Shown here piece after piece: positions 6,303 to 15,000 of a stretch of 18,600 nucleotides of DNA; position 1 is the first letter of the stretch, and each line of letters starts with the position of its first letter. The notes beneath the pieces were generated by a model, which saw only the letters and a program-made list of their open reading frames with translations, was not told the DNA's origin and searched no databases. The position numbers and the translations under genes were made by a program. The DNA comes from Gammaproteobacteria bacterium (GTDB taxonomy: Bacteria > Pseudomonadota > Gammaproteobacteria > Pseudomonadales > Azotimanducaceae): NCBI GenBank assembly GCA_009839405.1, contig VXPR01000207.1, forward strand, positions 1 through 18,600, in the 5' to 3' direction.

Positions 6303-7682
6303 ATGGAGTTCATCGACCGCATTGAAGAAATGGCTCGCCTTGACACGGTGGTTGCCAACCCGCGTGCCTTCGCTGCGCTCTGGGGCCGGCGACGGGTGGG
6401 CAAATCGCGGCTATTGACCGAGTGGGCGGGCCGGAACGACGGGCTCTACACCGTGGCAGATCGTTCTGCCCCTGCCGTGCAACGGCGCTATCTGGCGTCG
6501 GCGTTGGCGGCGCGGTTTCCCGGCTTCGACGAAGTGACGTATCCCGACTGGCCGACGCTGCTGCAACGGCTCAATCGGGAGGCCGGCAGTCAAGGGTGGC
6601 AAGGCCCGCTGATCATCGATGAGTTGCCCTACTTGCTGGCTGCAGAGCCGGCAATCCTCGCCGTGTTGCAGAACTGGCTCGACTCGCCGGATCGGGAGGT
6701 CGCGTTGGTGGCGAGTGGTTCCAGCGTTCGCATGATGCACGGTGCCTTGCTCGATGGCGGCGCACCATTGTATGGACGCGCGACCGAGGCGTTTGCCGTG
6801 CGCCCGCTGCGAGCGGGGTTTCTTGCGGACGTATTCCCGAAGGCAACTCCTCGGGAGTTGGTCTCGGCCTACTCCGTTTGGGGCGGGATGCCGCGCTATT
6901 GGGAACTGGCCGAGCCATTCGGCAACCGTCTGGATGCCGCCGTGGACGCCTTGGTGCTCGACCCTTCGGGGCCTCTCCATCGAGAGCCAGACCGTCTACT
7001 GCAGGCCGAGATGCCGTCGGCTGTGGCGCTCCGCCCGCTACTTGACTGCATCGGCAACGGCGCCCATCGCGTGAGCGAGATCGCTGGCAGGATCGGCCGT
7101 CCGGCGCCAAGCCTCGCCGGACCGCTCGCGGCCCTGGCCGAGATGGGCCTCGTCCGACGGGAAACCCCGTTCGGCAGCCATCCGAGGTCCGGCAAGCGCA
7201 GCTTGTACCAGATCGCGGACCCGTTCCTTCGGTTCTGGTTCCGGGTGGTGGCGCCGAATCGCTCGCTGCTGGCCGAGGCACCCCGCGAGACACGCCTTTT
7301 GCTCTGGCAACGCCAACGCACGCAGCTTGAAGCGTATGCATGGGAGGAACTCAGTCGCATGGCGGTTCCGCACCTGCACCACGTCGTGCCGTTCATCGCA
7401 GAACTCGGACCGTTTACTCCCGGACAGCGTTACTGGCGCGGCAACGACCCCGAACTCGACATCGTGGCGCAGTCGGTTGCTACCCGCGGCTTGCTCGTCG
7501 GCGAGGCCAAGTGGAACGCGGTCGGCCCACGGTTGGCGGCAACGCCGCCACCGCTCGGCAGTCTTCCCACCGGCGACGCCGATGTTCACGCATGCCTGTT
7601 CACGCCGGACGCGCCGACACCTAGCGGTGACTCGACCGGGATGGTGATCGACGCGCGCATGGTGTTGGACGCGCTACGCTGA
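6303..7682 (+). CDS. AAA-type ATPase of the ATPase_2/DUF234 family with C-terminal PD-(D/E)XK-like domain
   Basis: A 459-aa ATPase of the family once called archaeal-type ATPases (PF01637 plus PF03008/DUF234). The N-terminal ATPase shows the Walker A G28-RRRVGK-S35, Walker B LIIDE (103-107) and a sensor-like SGSS (138-141). A central winged-helix-like region runs about 240-310 (RVSEIAGRIGRPAPSLAGPL), followed by the DUF234 core LYQIADPFLRFWFR (301-314). Near the C-terminus, PELDIVAQ (383-390) and LLVGEAKWN (397-405) give D386 and E401-x-K403, a nuclease-fold motif common in this family. These proteins are usually single genes and their role is unresolved. DNA transactions or toxin-like activity have been suggested. 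It stands alone, divergent from yghU and convergent with the Rieske gene. The ATG at 6303 is the only sensible start. Confidence 0.9.
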   Translation: MEFIDRIEEMARLDTVVANPRAFAALWGRRRVGKSRLLTEWAGRNDGLYTVADRSAPAVQRRYLASALAARFPGFDEVTYPDWPTLLQRLNREAGSQGWQGPLIIDELPYLLAAEPAILAVLQNWLDSPDREVALVASGSSVRMMHGALLDGGAPLYGRATEAFAVRPLRAGFLADVFPKATPRELVSAYSVWGGMPRYWELAEPFGNRLDAAVDALVLDPSGPLHREPDRLLQAEMPSAVALRPLLDCIGNGAHRVSEIAGRIGRPAPSLAGPLAALAEMGLVRRETPFGSHPRSGKRSLYQIADPFLRFWFRVVAPNRSLLAEAPRETRLLLWQRQRTQLEAYAWEELSRMAVPHLHHVVPFIAELGPFTPGQRYWRGNDPELDIVAQSVATRGLLVGEAKWNAVGPRLAATPPPLGSLPTGDADVHACLFTPDAPTPSGDSTGMVIDARMVLDALR

Positions 7683-7737
7683 CCGCTGGCCAGGCCCGCC
7701 ACGTGATGGATACCTTCGAAGCCGTAGCAGCCCGGCC

Positions 7738-8940
7738 CTAGCGCCCATCGCCCACATAGTCGAGGACGCTCTGCTGGAAGTGGGTGATTGGCGATTCCGC
7801 GCCGGCACCGTCCGCGAGCGGCCCCACCTCGAAATGAGGGGAGTGCAGATTGCGTTGAATCTTCTCGCAGATCCACATGTCTTCGATCTGGAAGTCGCCG
7901 GATTCCAGCGGATGCCGGTCGGAATCGGCAAGGCGATACACGGGCGGCTTCTTCGCATTGTGCGGCTTTCGCGTTCGCGTCAGCCGATCGAGGGTTTTGG
8001 CCAGCCACCCCTTGGCGCTTGCGGGTGCCCAACTCAAGGTGCGCATTCGGGTGGTTTCGGCGTCCACGGGCTCGAGCACGGAGGCGGAGATGCCCCAGGG
8101 GTTCGGCGTCAGGAAGGTCAACGGAAACAGCGCGACGACGCCGGGATAGGTCGCTGGTTGGTGTCCCTGAAGACGCCGTGCGCCGGCGCCGTCCACGATG
8201 CGTTCTGTCAGGACGCTGTTCGACTGGGGCGGTCCCGCGCGCTCTGTCGAATACCACAAGGCGTGGCGGCCCGCCCGATGCCACACGTTGCGGTTGGGAT
8301 ACAGCGGCCCCAGGGTGCGGTCGTGCAGGTAGCCGAGGTGATAGCCGTCCACGGCGTTTTCGTAGAAAACCTTCCAGTTGCAGCAAATCTCGTAGACAGT
8401 CTCGCCGGCAAACTTCAGGCTGCCGTCTGCGAAATCGTGCGGCCAGGCGTGTTCGTCAAGTCCTGCCGCCCATTGTGCGAACGGCTCCGGCGGCGCAGGA
8501 TGGGCGTTCACATAGACCATACCGAGGTGCACGCCGACGGACGCCGGGTGCAGCGAGAGACCTTCCCGGGCCACCGAACCGAAGCAGTCAGCCTCGTTCG
8601 ACACGGCTCGAAGGCCGCCGGAGAGGTCGTAGGTCCAGCGGTGATAGGGGCAGCGAACCACCTTGCCAACGTTGCCCCTCCCCTCCACCACCTCCGAGCC
8701 TCGGTGCCGGCAGATGTTGTGGAAGGCGCGAAGCTCGCCCGACTCGCCCCGCAGCACGAAGAGTTGCTGACCTTGAATGCTCGTGGTGAGGAAGTCGCCA
8801 GGCCGCGCCAGGTCCGCTTCGATGCCGGCCCACACCCAAGCCCGGTCGAGCAAAGTCCGGCGCTCGCGTTCGAGCCATTTGGCGTCCGTGTAGGCCTCTT
8901 GAGGCAGGAGTTGCCGCGGTCGCTCGAATTCTCGGTTCAT
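7738..8940 (-). CDS. Rieske non-heme iron oxygenase, alpha subunit
   Basis: A 400-aa aromatic-ring-hydroxylating-dioxygenase-type large subunit. The Rieske [2Fe-2S] ligands are C77-R-H79 and C97-P-Y-H100. The catalytic domain has the mononuclear iron motif D198-G-Y-H201-LGYL-H206, and D354 in QIEDMWICEKIQ is the likely third ligand. All needed residues are present, so the enzyme should be active with a reductase partner, but no ferredoxin or reductase gene is in the window. The tail IEDMWICEKIQRNL resembles the group that includes choline/betaine- and carnitine-type monooxygenases, so N-demethylation or C-N cleavage is possible alongside ring hydroxylation. The substrate is unknown. It lies 53 bases after the GPH transporter gene on the same strand, separated by strong hairpins. 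Confidence 0.93.
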   Translation of the reverse strand: MNREFERPRQLLPQEAYTDAKWLERERRTLLDRAWVWAGIEADLARPGDFLTTSIQGQQLFVLRGESGELRAFHNICRHRGSEVVEGRGNVGKVVRCPYHRWTYDLSGGLRAVSNEADCFGSVAREGLSLHPASVGVHLGMVYVNAHPAPPEPFAQWAAGLDEHAWPHDFADGSLKFAGETVYEICCNWKVFYENAVDGYHLGYLHDRTLGPLYPNRNVWHRAGRHALWYSTERAGPPQSNSVLTERIVDGAGARRLQGHQPATYPGVVALFPLTFLTPNPWGISASVLEPVDAETTRMRTLSWAPASAKGWLAKTLDRLTRTRKPHNAKKPPVYRLADSDRHPLESGDFQIEDMWICEKIQRNLHSPHFEVGPLADGAGAESPITHFQQSVLDYVGDGR

Positions 8941-8964
8941 TGCCCTTCCGCTCCCTGTTGCACG

Positions 8965-8982
8965 CGCGCCCTTGCGGGCGCG
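8965..8982. repeat. Stem-loop, proximal of a tandem pair
   Basis: CGCGCCC (8965-8971) and GGGCGCG (8976-8982) form a perfect 7-bp stem with a TTGC loop, in the spacer between the transporter and Rieske genes. No T-run follows on the minus strand. It could partly uncouple expression of the two genes or be one arm of a REP-like element. Confidence 0.5.
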
Positions 8983-8985
8983 TTG

Positions 8986-9006
8986 GCAGTTCGCTACGCG
9001 AACTGC
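8986..9006. repeat. Stem-loop spanning the transporter stop codon
   Basis: GCAGTTCGC (8986-8994) and GCGAACTGC (8998-9006) are perfect 9-bp arms around TAC, only 3 bases from the neighbouring hairpin at 8965-8982. It overlaps the last codons and stop of the transporter gene. On the plus strand it is followed 6 bases later by seven T (9013-9019), so it could also terminate antisense transcription. Confidence 0.55.
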
Positions 9007-10418
9007 TGGTCGTTTTTTTCCCGTTCAAGCGCCTCCAGATGTGCCGCATGGTCGCCTCGGCTCAGACGGTAGAAGCGCAACACGGCGATTGCGGCCGCAT
9101 AGAGGCAGGCCAGCAGTGGGCCATACCACCAGCCCAGGCGCTCGACCATGTCCTGATCAAGCGAGGCGATCTCTTCCCCGCTTGGGAAGTCGATCACAGC
9201 AAGCACCAACCCGCCGAGCCACACGCCCATCCCTGCCGCCACCTTGCCGACGAAGGACAGCGTCGCCATGACGAGGCCCTCCTCGCGCCGCCCCACCGCC
9301 ACCGCGCGGGCGTCCACCACGTCCGCCACCATGGATGCGGCCAAGGCGCCGGTCATCACCGCAAGGATCACCTGCAGCACGCCAAGCACAACCAGTGCCG
9401 GGAATCTCGCCGGGTGCCCGTCCGAAGGGAACGTGCCGATCAGGTCTGCAATCACCGGCCCACAAACGACCAGAATCGAGAGCCCGGAGAACTGGATCAT
9501 GCGCAGCTTCTTGTCGCTGCCGAGGCCAACGCGAGGCAGCAACACGATCGCGGCAACCGGTGCCAGCAACTGCGCCGCCAGAATCGTGCGAATCTCCTCG
9601 CTGCCAAGGCCCCAGAACCAAGGCTGCATGTACGCCCAAAGCGCGCTGGAGGTTCCGCCGGCAATCGCGCCAAGGGCCGCGCTCGCCACCAGGATGATCA
9701 AATTGCGGTCGCCCAGCGTTGCTGCCATCTCGCCGAGTGCCCGGCCGCCCGACTGCGTACGCGAGGGCGGCTTCGCGAGAGCAGGGATGTGTCGGTGGGT
9801 GGCGGCCGCGGCAAGTGCGAGGCAGATGCCCACCGCCACCGCGGCGACGGCGCCCGCGTCTTCGTAGCCGGCCCGACGCAGCACACCCGACCCATCTGGG
9901 TAGTCCGGCGTGTCGGCCAGCCACCAGGCATACATGGCCACCGAGATGAGCGTGCCGAAGAACCACGCCGAACCCACCGAGTAGTTCATCAGCCTCGTGC
10001 GCTCGTCGTAGTCCGGCGCGAGTTCCGGCAAGAGCGCGTTGAACGGCACCGAATGCATTGTCAGCGACAGTCGGAGGCCAATGGTGAAGATCAGCAGCCA
10101 CGCAAACGTGCCAGCTTCCGAGAGTTCCGGCGGCACCCACAGGGCGTAGTAGCAGACCGCAATCGGCACCACGCAGGCATACAGCAGCGGATGACGTCGG
10201 CCGAGACGACTCTTGATGTGATCCGACCAACGCCCGACCAGGGGATCCGAAACCGCATCGAAAACCAACGCCAGCAGAAGCGCGAAGCCCGCGAGCGCCG
10301 GGTCCAGGCCCACCACCTGACTGTAGTAGATGAGCAGGAAGTACGCGATGCCGTTGCTGACGAGACCCAAGGCAGTGCCGGACGCGCCAAAGGCCAGAGT
10401 GTTGGACGCAAGCAGCAT
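8994..10418 (-). CDS. GPH/MelB-family MFS transporter
   Basis: A 474-aa cation-coupled symporter of the glycoside-pentoside-hexuronide group (MFS_2), with about twelve hydrophobic helices. Helix 2 carries D54-AVS-D58, matching the cation-site aspartates of MelB (D55 and D59), followed by PLVGRWSDHIKSRLGRRHP, the typical cytoplasmic loop. The second half repeats a similar layout (LLPRVGLGSDKKLRM). Na+ or H+ coupling is likely; the substrate may be a sugar or another small solute, since the family is broad. I start at ATG 10418, where AGGGG lies 6 bases upstream (plus-strand 10425-10429) and the numbering agrees with MelB. An ATG at 10439 would add seven residues without a ribosome-binding site. 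It precedes the Rieske oxygenase gene and is divergent from a PhyH-type dioxygenase, which suggests import of a compound those enzymes oxidise. Confidence 0.88.
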   Translation of the reverse strand: MLLASNTLAFGASGTALGLVSNGIAYFLLIYYSQVVGLDPALAGFALLLALVFDAVSDPLVGRWSDHIKSRLGRRHPLLYACVVPIAVCYYALWVPPELSEAGTFAWLLIFTIGLRLSLTMHSVPFNALLPELAPDYDERTRLMNYSVGSAWFFGTLISVAMYAWWLADTPDYPDGSGVLRRAGYEDAGAVAAVAVGICLALAAAATHRHIPALAKPPSRTQSGGRALGEMAATLGDRNLIILVASAALGAIAGGTSSALWAYMQPWFWGLGSEEIRTILAAQLLAPVAAIVLLPRVGLGSDKKLRMIQFSGLSILVVCGPVIADLIGTFPSDGHPARFPALVVLGVLQVILAVMTGALAASMVADVVDARAVAVGRREEGLVMATLSFVGKVAAGMGVWLGGLVLAVIDFPSGEEIASLDQDMVERLGWWYGPLLACLYAAAIAVLRFYRLSRGDHAAHLEALEREKNDQQFA

Positions 10419-10558
10419 CAAGCACCCCTGTCGGTCCATCGAAGGGCAGCACGAATGATCGCGGGCAGCAGACCCGCAGCCGCTTGGCGCATCCTCGCCT
10501 TCTGTCCCTTCCGTCCCTCGCAGTGTAACGTTCGCCCCAACATCTTCGGGAGACCAAA

Positions 10559-11434
10559 TTGAGGGACGTAACCGAGGAGGAACGACAGCGCTACCATCGC
10601 GACGGGGCCGTGCATCTGCCGGGGTTCCTTGACGACGACTGGCTTGGACGGCTCGAGGCGGCCTTCGCGGAGGAAATGTCTGCGGATCAGACAGAGCTCC
10701 ATGTTGTGGATTTCCAGGCCCTGGCGCCCATGATCGAGGCGAGCGGCGCCGAATTCGTCACTCCGGGCATCGAGTCGGCGACGGGACGGTTCTGCATCAA
10801 CAGCTTCAACTGGCGCCGGCTGCCAAGACTGGCCGCCCTTTGCTGCGGGCCGCCGCTGCCGGAGCGGATCGCGAGTCTCATGCAGTCGCAGCGGATCAAC
10901 TTCTACGGCGAACAACTGTTCCTGAAGGAAGCGGGCTCGCTGCACCGTACGGCGTTCCACCAAGACACGCCCTACTTCCACGTGACCGGCGACAAATGCT
11001 GCACGGTCTGGATTCCGCTCGACGCCGTGAACGCCGACAACGGCATGATGGCGTACGTCCGGGGTTCTCACCGTTGGCAGATCCATGCCCCCAACGGCTT
11101 CGTGACCCAAACCCCGCTATACGGAACCCCCTTGCCGAAGCTGCCGGACATCGAAGGCAGCAAAGCCGAGTACGACATCGTGCATTACGCCACCAAACCC
11201 GGTGACATCATCGTTCACCACGCCAACACCGTGCATGGCGCAAGCGGCAACACCACCGACCGAGACCGACGCGCCTTTTCGCTCCACTACCTTGGTGACG
11301 ATGTCCGCTACCGGGAACGCCAAGGGATGGCGCTGGACCTCGGCAAGTCGCCCGCCCTCAAGGAAGGCGATCGCATGGACAGCGAGGAGTTCCCCTTGGT
11401 GTGGTCACGGGAGCAAGGCTACGTGGCCGCGTGA
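10559..11434 (+). CDS. Phytanoyl-CoA dioxygenase (PhyH) family Fe(II)/2-oxoglutarate oxygenase
   Basis: A 291-aa PhyH-family oxygenase. The iron-binding facial triad is H134-Q-D136 and H226 (TVHGASGN), and R238 in DRRAFSLHY is the expected 2-oxoglutarate-binding arginine. YHRDGAVHLPGFL (12-24) is the standard N-terminal segment and MMAYVRGSHRW (163-173) the core strand region. Members hydroxylate acyl-CoAs, ectoine, halogenated or other small substrates; this one's substrate is unknown. I start at TTG 10559 because GGGAG (10548-10552) lies 6 bases upstream. An in-frame TAA occurs at 10526-10528, and later starts would remove conserved sequence. It is divergent from the transporter gene across a 140-base gap and ends 6 bases from the convergent small secreted-protein gene. 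Confidence 0.92.
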   Translation: MRDVTEEERQRYHRDGAVHLPGFLDDDWLGRLEAAFAEEMSADQTELHVVDFQALAPMIEASGAEFVTPGIESATGRFCINSFNWRRLPRLAALCCGPPLPERIASLMQSQRINFYGEQLFLKEAGSLHRTAFHQDTPYFHVTGDKCCTVWIPLDAVNADNGMMAYVRGSHRWQIHAPNGFVTQTPLYGTPLPKLPDIEGSKAEYDIVHYATKPGDIIVHHANTVHGASGNTTDRDRRAFSLHYLGDDVRYRERQGMALDLGKSPALKEGDRMDSEEFPLVWSREQGYVAA

Positions 11435-11440
11435 GAGTCT

Positions 11441-11773
11441 CTATTCGCTACCGTCGATGGCGGCGATCATGTGCTCCACACGACGCGTCGCGCGGTTTGC
11501 ATCGCCGTTTCTGAGTGCCTGTACCGCCCGCTTGCAGTGCTCCAGAGCGACGTCGATGTTCTCGACGGCCTCGGCATCCTCCGCTTCCTCGGCGGCGCTC
11601 GCAGCCCGACGGAGGACTTTGCAGGCGCGTGGCACAGTCCCCATCATCCTGACGGCGTTGCCGTCACCCTCGCGTGCGAGTTCGATAGCTTGCTGAATGT
11701 CGTCGGCAACGTCTGCAGTCGCCGGTGCCGCGAGCAGCAGTGCTGCGATGGCAAGTCCAAGTGCGTGCTTCAT
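11441..11773 (-). CDS. Small exported helical protein of unknown function
   Basis: A 110-aa protein that I do not recognise. It begins with a clear signal peptide (MKHALGLAIAALLLAAPATA, likely cleaved after A20 at an A-T-A site), so the mature ~90-residue protein should be periplasmic or secreted. The mature part is rich in Ala, Glu and Arg and reads as two or three amphipathic helices. It has two cysteines, C51 and C80, that could form a disulfide. I chose the ATG at 11773 because the signal peptide starts there and a GGGGGA stretch precedes it by a few bases. The frame stays open much farther upstream, but that extension runs antisense to mfd and is an artefact. Its stop is 6 bases from the convergent PhyH-type gene. 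Confidence 0.7.
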   Translation of the reverse strand: MKHALGLAIAALLLAAPATADVADDIQQAIELAREGDGNAVRMMGTVPRACKVLRRAASAAEEAEDAEAVENIDVALEHCKRAVQALRNGDANRATRRVEHMIAAIDGSE

Positions 11774-12051
11774 TTCTATCCCCCGGTGCCTCGAATTACT
11801 CGATGCCGGCTCGAGCCAAGGGGGCGATGTAGGCGCGGTGGCGTCTCCGAAGCGGCCACGGCCTTGCTGGCACTGCACTCGCAACCCCATGCCAGGCAAG
11901 GCGGTGGCGTTTTGGGCGTCATCTAACCGTAAGTCGATCCCCAAAAAGGCTGTTGGCCGTAGCCAAAGATTACCACGCCCGTCGCTACACGTCAGCGACG
12001 CCTCAAGCCGCGGCACGTGGCTCCACCCCGCGGGCGTTAGAATGCGTGACG
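11774..12051. other. Divergent intergenic region upstream of mfd
   Basis: No convincing gene lies in this 278-base gap. A -10-like TAGAAT (12038-12043) lies 8 bases before the mfd ATG without a recognisable -35. If used, the mfd mRNA would be leaderless or nearly so. Confidence 0.4.
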
Positions 12052-15000
12052 ATGCAAACCACCCCACCGGAAGTGGAAGCTCCGGCGCCGCGTTCAGTCC
12101 GCCATTGGCAAGGGCTGCAGGGCGCTGCCGGCAGTCTCGAGTTGGCGAACCTGGCCGCGGCTTCGCGGCGCCTGTTCGTGTGCGTCGCCGCTGACGCGGA
12201 GGGCGCCGTGCGCGCGCGTGAAGAGATCGGTTGCTTCGCCCCCGACGACCTGCCGGTGCATGCCCTGCCGGAGTGGGAGACGCTCCCCTACGACCACTTC
12301 TCGCCGCATCAGGACATCGTCTCCGAGCGGCTCGCGACGCTGCACGAACTGCCGCGCCTGCATCACGGCGTGCTGGTGGTGACCGCAGCGACCCTGGTGC
12401 AGCGCCTTGCGCCAGTTCGGTTCGTGCAGGAGCAATCGCTGGTGGTGGAGGTGGGGCAGACACTGGACCTTGTCGCCGAGCGCGAGCGGCTCGCGCGGGC
12501 TGGCTATCGCGCCGTGTCCACGGTGTCCGAACGCGGCGAGTTTGCGGTTCGCGGCTCGCTGCTAGACATCTTTCCGATGGGCGCACCGAACCCCGTGCGG
12601 GTGGATCTGTTCGACGACGAGGTCGACAGCTTGCGCACATTCGATGCCGACAGCCAACGCACCGTCGCCGAAACCGACGCCGTGCGCGTGCTGCCGGCCT
12701 TGGAGGTGCCGCTCGATGCCGCCGGCATCGCCCGCTTCCGCGCCAAGTGGCACACCACCTTCGAGGTGGACGTGCGCCGATGCCAGATCTATCAGGAGGT
12801 GAGCGAGGGTGTCGCGTCCCAGGGCGTGGAGTACTACCTGCCGCTCTTCTTCGAGACCACGTCCGTGCTCACCGACCACCTGGCGGAAGACGCCGTGCTA
12901 GTGGTGGAGGACGACACCGAAGCCGCAGTGGCGCGCCACCTCGCGGACGTGGCTGCGCGCTACGAGTCGCTGCGACACGACATCGAGCGACCCATTCTCG
13001 CGCCCCGCGAACTCTGCTTGACGAGCGACGAGGTACGCCAGCGGATGGCGCCCTTCGCCCGTATCTGTCTCGACAAGACCGGCGAGCGCCGGCGCGGCCG
13101 GGTGGATTTCGCCAGTCGAGAACTGCCGGACCTCGCCGCCAATCACCGAGCGCGCGATCCTCTGCGCAGCCTGCGGGCTTTCGTTGGCAACGCCTCGGCA
13201 CGGATCGCGCTCACGGCGGAGAGCGCCGGTCGGCGTGCCCATCTGGACGATCTGCTGCGCCGCGCCGGCATCGCTACCCACGAGATCGACGACATCCGCG
13301 ACTTCCTGCGTGGCACCGAGGTTCATCAAGACGCGAGCCGCCCGATGCTGGCGGTGGCGCCGCTCGAACGGGGCCTTTGGCGGGGCGACATCGCCATCGT
13401 CACGGAGACGGAGATCCTTGGCCACCGCCACGAGAGCGCCGCCGAAGCCAACCGGCGTGCCGGGGTGGACCCGGACGCCGTCATTCGCCACATGACCGAA
13501 CTCAACATCGGCGCGCCCGTGGTGCATCTCGACCACGGCGTGGGACGCTACCGCGGGCTCGTCACCCTCACCATCGACGGCTACCCGATGGAGTTCCTCT
13601 GCCTCGAATACGCCGAGGAGGCCAAGGTCTATGTGCCGGTGACCGCGCTGCACCTTGTCTCCCGCTACACCGGTGCGAGCGAGGAGAACGCGCCGCTGCA
13701 TCGACTCGGCTCCGATCAGTGGGACAAGGCCAAGCGCCGCGCTGCAGAAAAGGTGCACGACGTGGCGGCAGAACTGCTCGACATCTACGCCCGCCGCGAG
13801 GCGTCCGAGAGCTTCGCCTTCGGCGCCCCTGCGGACGACTACCAACGCTTCTGCGAACAGTTCCCGTTCGACGCGACGCCGGATCAAGCCACGGCGATCG
13901 ATGCCGTGATCGACGATCTCACCTCCCGCCGCGCCACCGACCGCCTGATCTGCGGCGACGTCGGCTTCGGCAAGACCGAAGTGGCCATGCGGGCGGCATT
14001 CCTGGCGGTGCAGAGCGGCAAGCAGGTGGCGGTGCTGACACCGACGACGCTCTTGGCGCAGCAGCATTTCGAGACCTTCTCGGACCGGTTTGCGGATTGG
14101 CCCATCAGCGTCGGCGCCGTCTCCCGATTGCGCGCAGACAAGGAAGTGAAAGCGCTGGCCGGAGACCTCGCGAACGGTCGCCTCGACATCGTCATCGGCA
14201 CCCACCGCCTGCTCGCGGCGCAGTTTCGCTTCCGCAACCTCGGCCTGATCGTCATCGACGAGGAGCATCGCTTCGGCGTGCGGCAGAAAGAGCGCCTGAA
14301 GAGCCTGCGAGCGGAAGCCGACGTGCTGACGCTGACGGCGACGCCCATCCCGCGCACGCTGAACATCGCCATGAGCGGGCTCAGGGATCTTTCGATCATC
14401 GCCACCCCACCCGCGCGGCGGCTGGCCATCAAGACATTCGTCATGCGCCGCTCGCGCAGTCTGGTCACCGAGGCCATCAGCCGGGAACTTGCCCGGGGCG
14501 GCCAGGTCTTCTACGTACACAACGAAATCCGCTCCATCGAACGGGTTGCGGCCGAGATCAAGGAACTTGCACCCCAGGCGCGCATCGGCGTCGGTCACGG
14601 GCAGATGCCGAAGCGAAACCTTGAGCGGGTGATGACGGACTTCTACCACCGGCGCGTGAACGTCCTCGTCTGCACCACCATCGTCGAGAACGGCCTCGAC
14701 ATCCCGAACGCCAACACCATCGTCATCGAACGGGCGGATCGCTTTGGGCTGGCGCAGCTACACCAGCTGCGCGGTCGCGTGGGACGCTCGCACCGTCAGG
14801 CCTATGCCTATCTGCTGACGCCCGATCCGCGCGAGATGACGCCGGACGCCCGCAAGCGCCTCGACGCCATCGAGACCTCCGGCGAGCTCGGCATCGGCTT
14901 CACCCTCGCCACCCATGACCTCGAGATTCGCGGCGCTGGCGAGCTCTTGGGGGATGACCAGTCCGGCCAGATCGAGACCATCGGCTTCTCCCTCTACATG

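Noticed and set aside
9013..9019. T-run after the hairpin as a terminator of a plus-strand gene
   Set aside because: No plus-strand gene ends here; the preceding plus-strand gene stops at 7682 and the DNA encodes the transporter C-terminus on the other strand.
7780..9072. 430-codon plus-strand frame opposite the Rieske gene
   Set aside because: Antisense to a protein with all Rieske and mononuclear iron ligands; no motif of its own.
8940..10562. 540-codon plus-strand frame opposite the transporter gene
   Set aside because: Antisense to a clear twelve-helix transporter; the product is Arg/His/Gln-rich and lacks any domain.
11774..12640. N-terminal extension of the small exported protein
   Set aside because: The frame is open for nearly 300 codons upstream, but it runs antisense to mfd, and the signal peptide defines the real start at 11773.
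12231..14624. 797-codon plus-strand frame inside mfd
   Set aside because: It is an alternative frame of mfd, rich in Arg, Gly and Pro with no family motif; GC-rich coding DNA produces such frames.
12898..14649. 583-codon minus-strand frame opposite mfd
   Set aside because: Antisense shadow of the Mfd translocase region, with no recognisable domain, while the plus strand encodes conserved helicase motifs.
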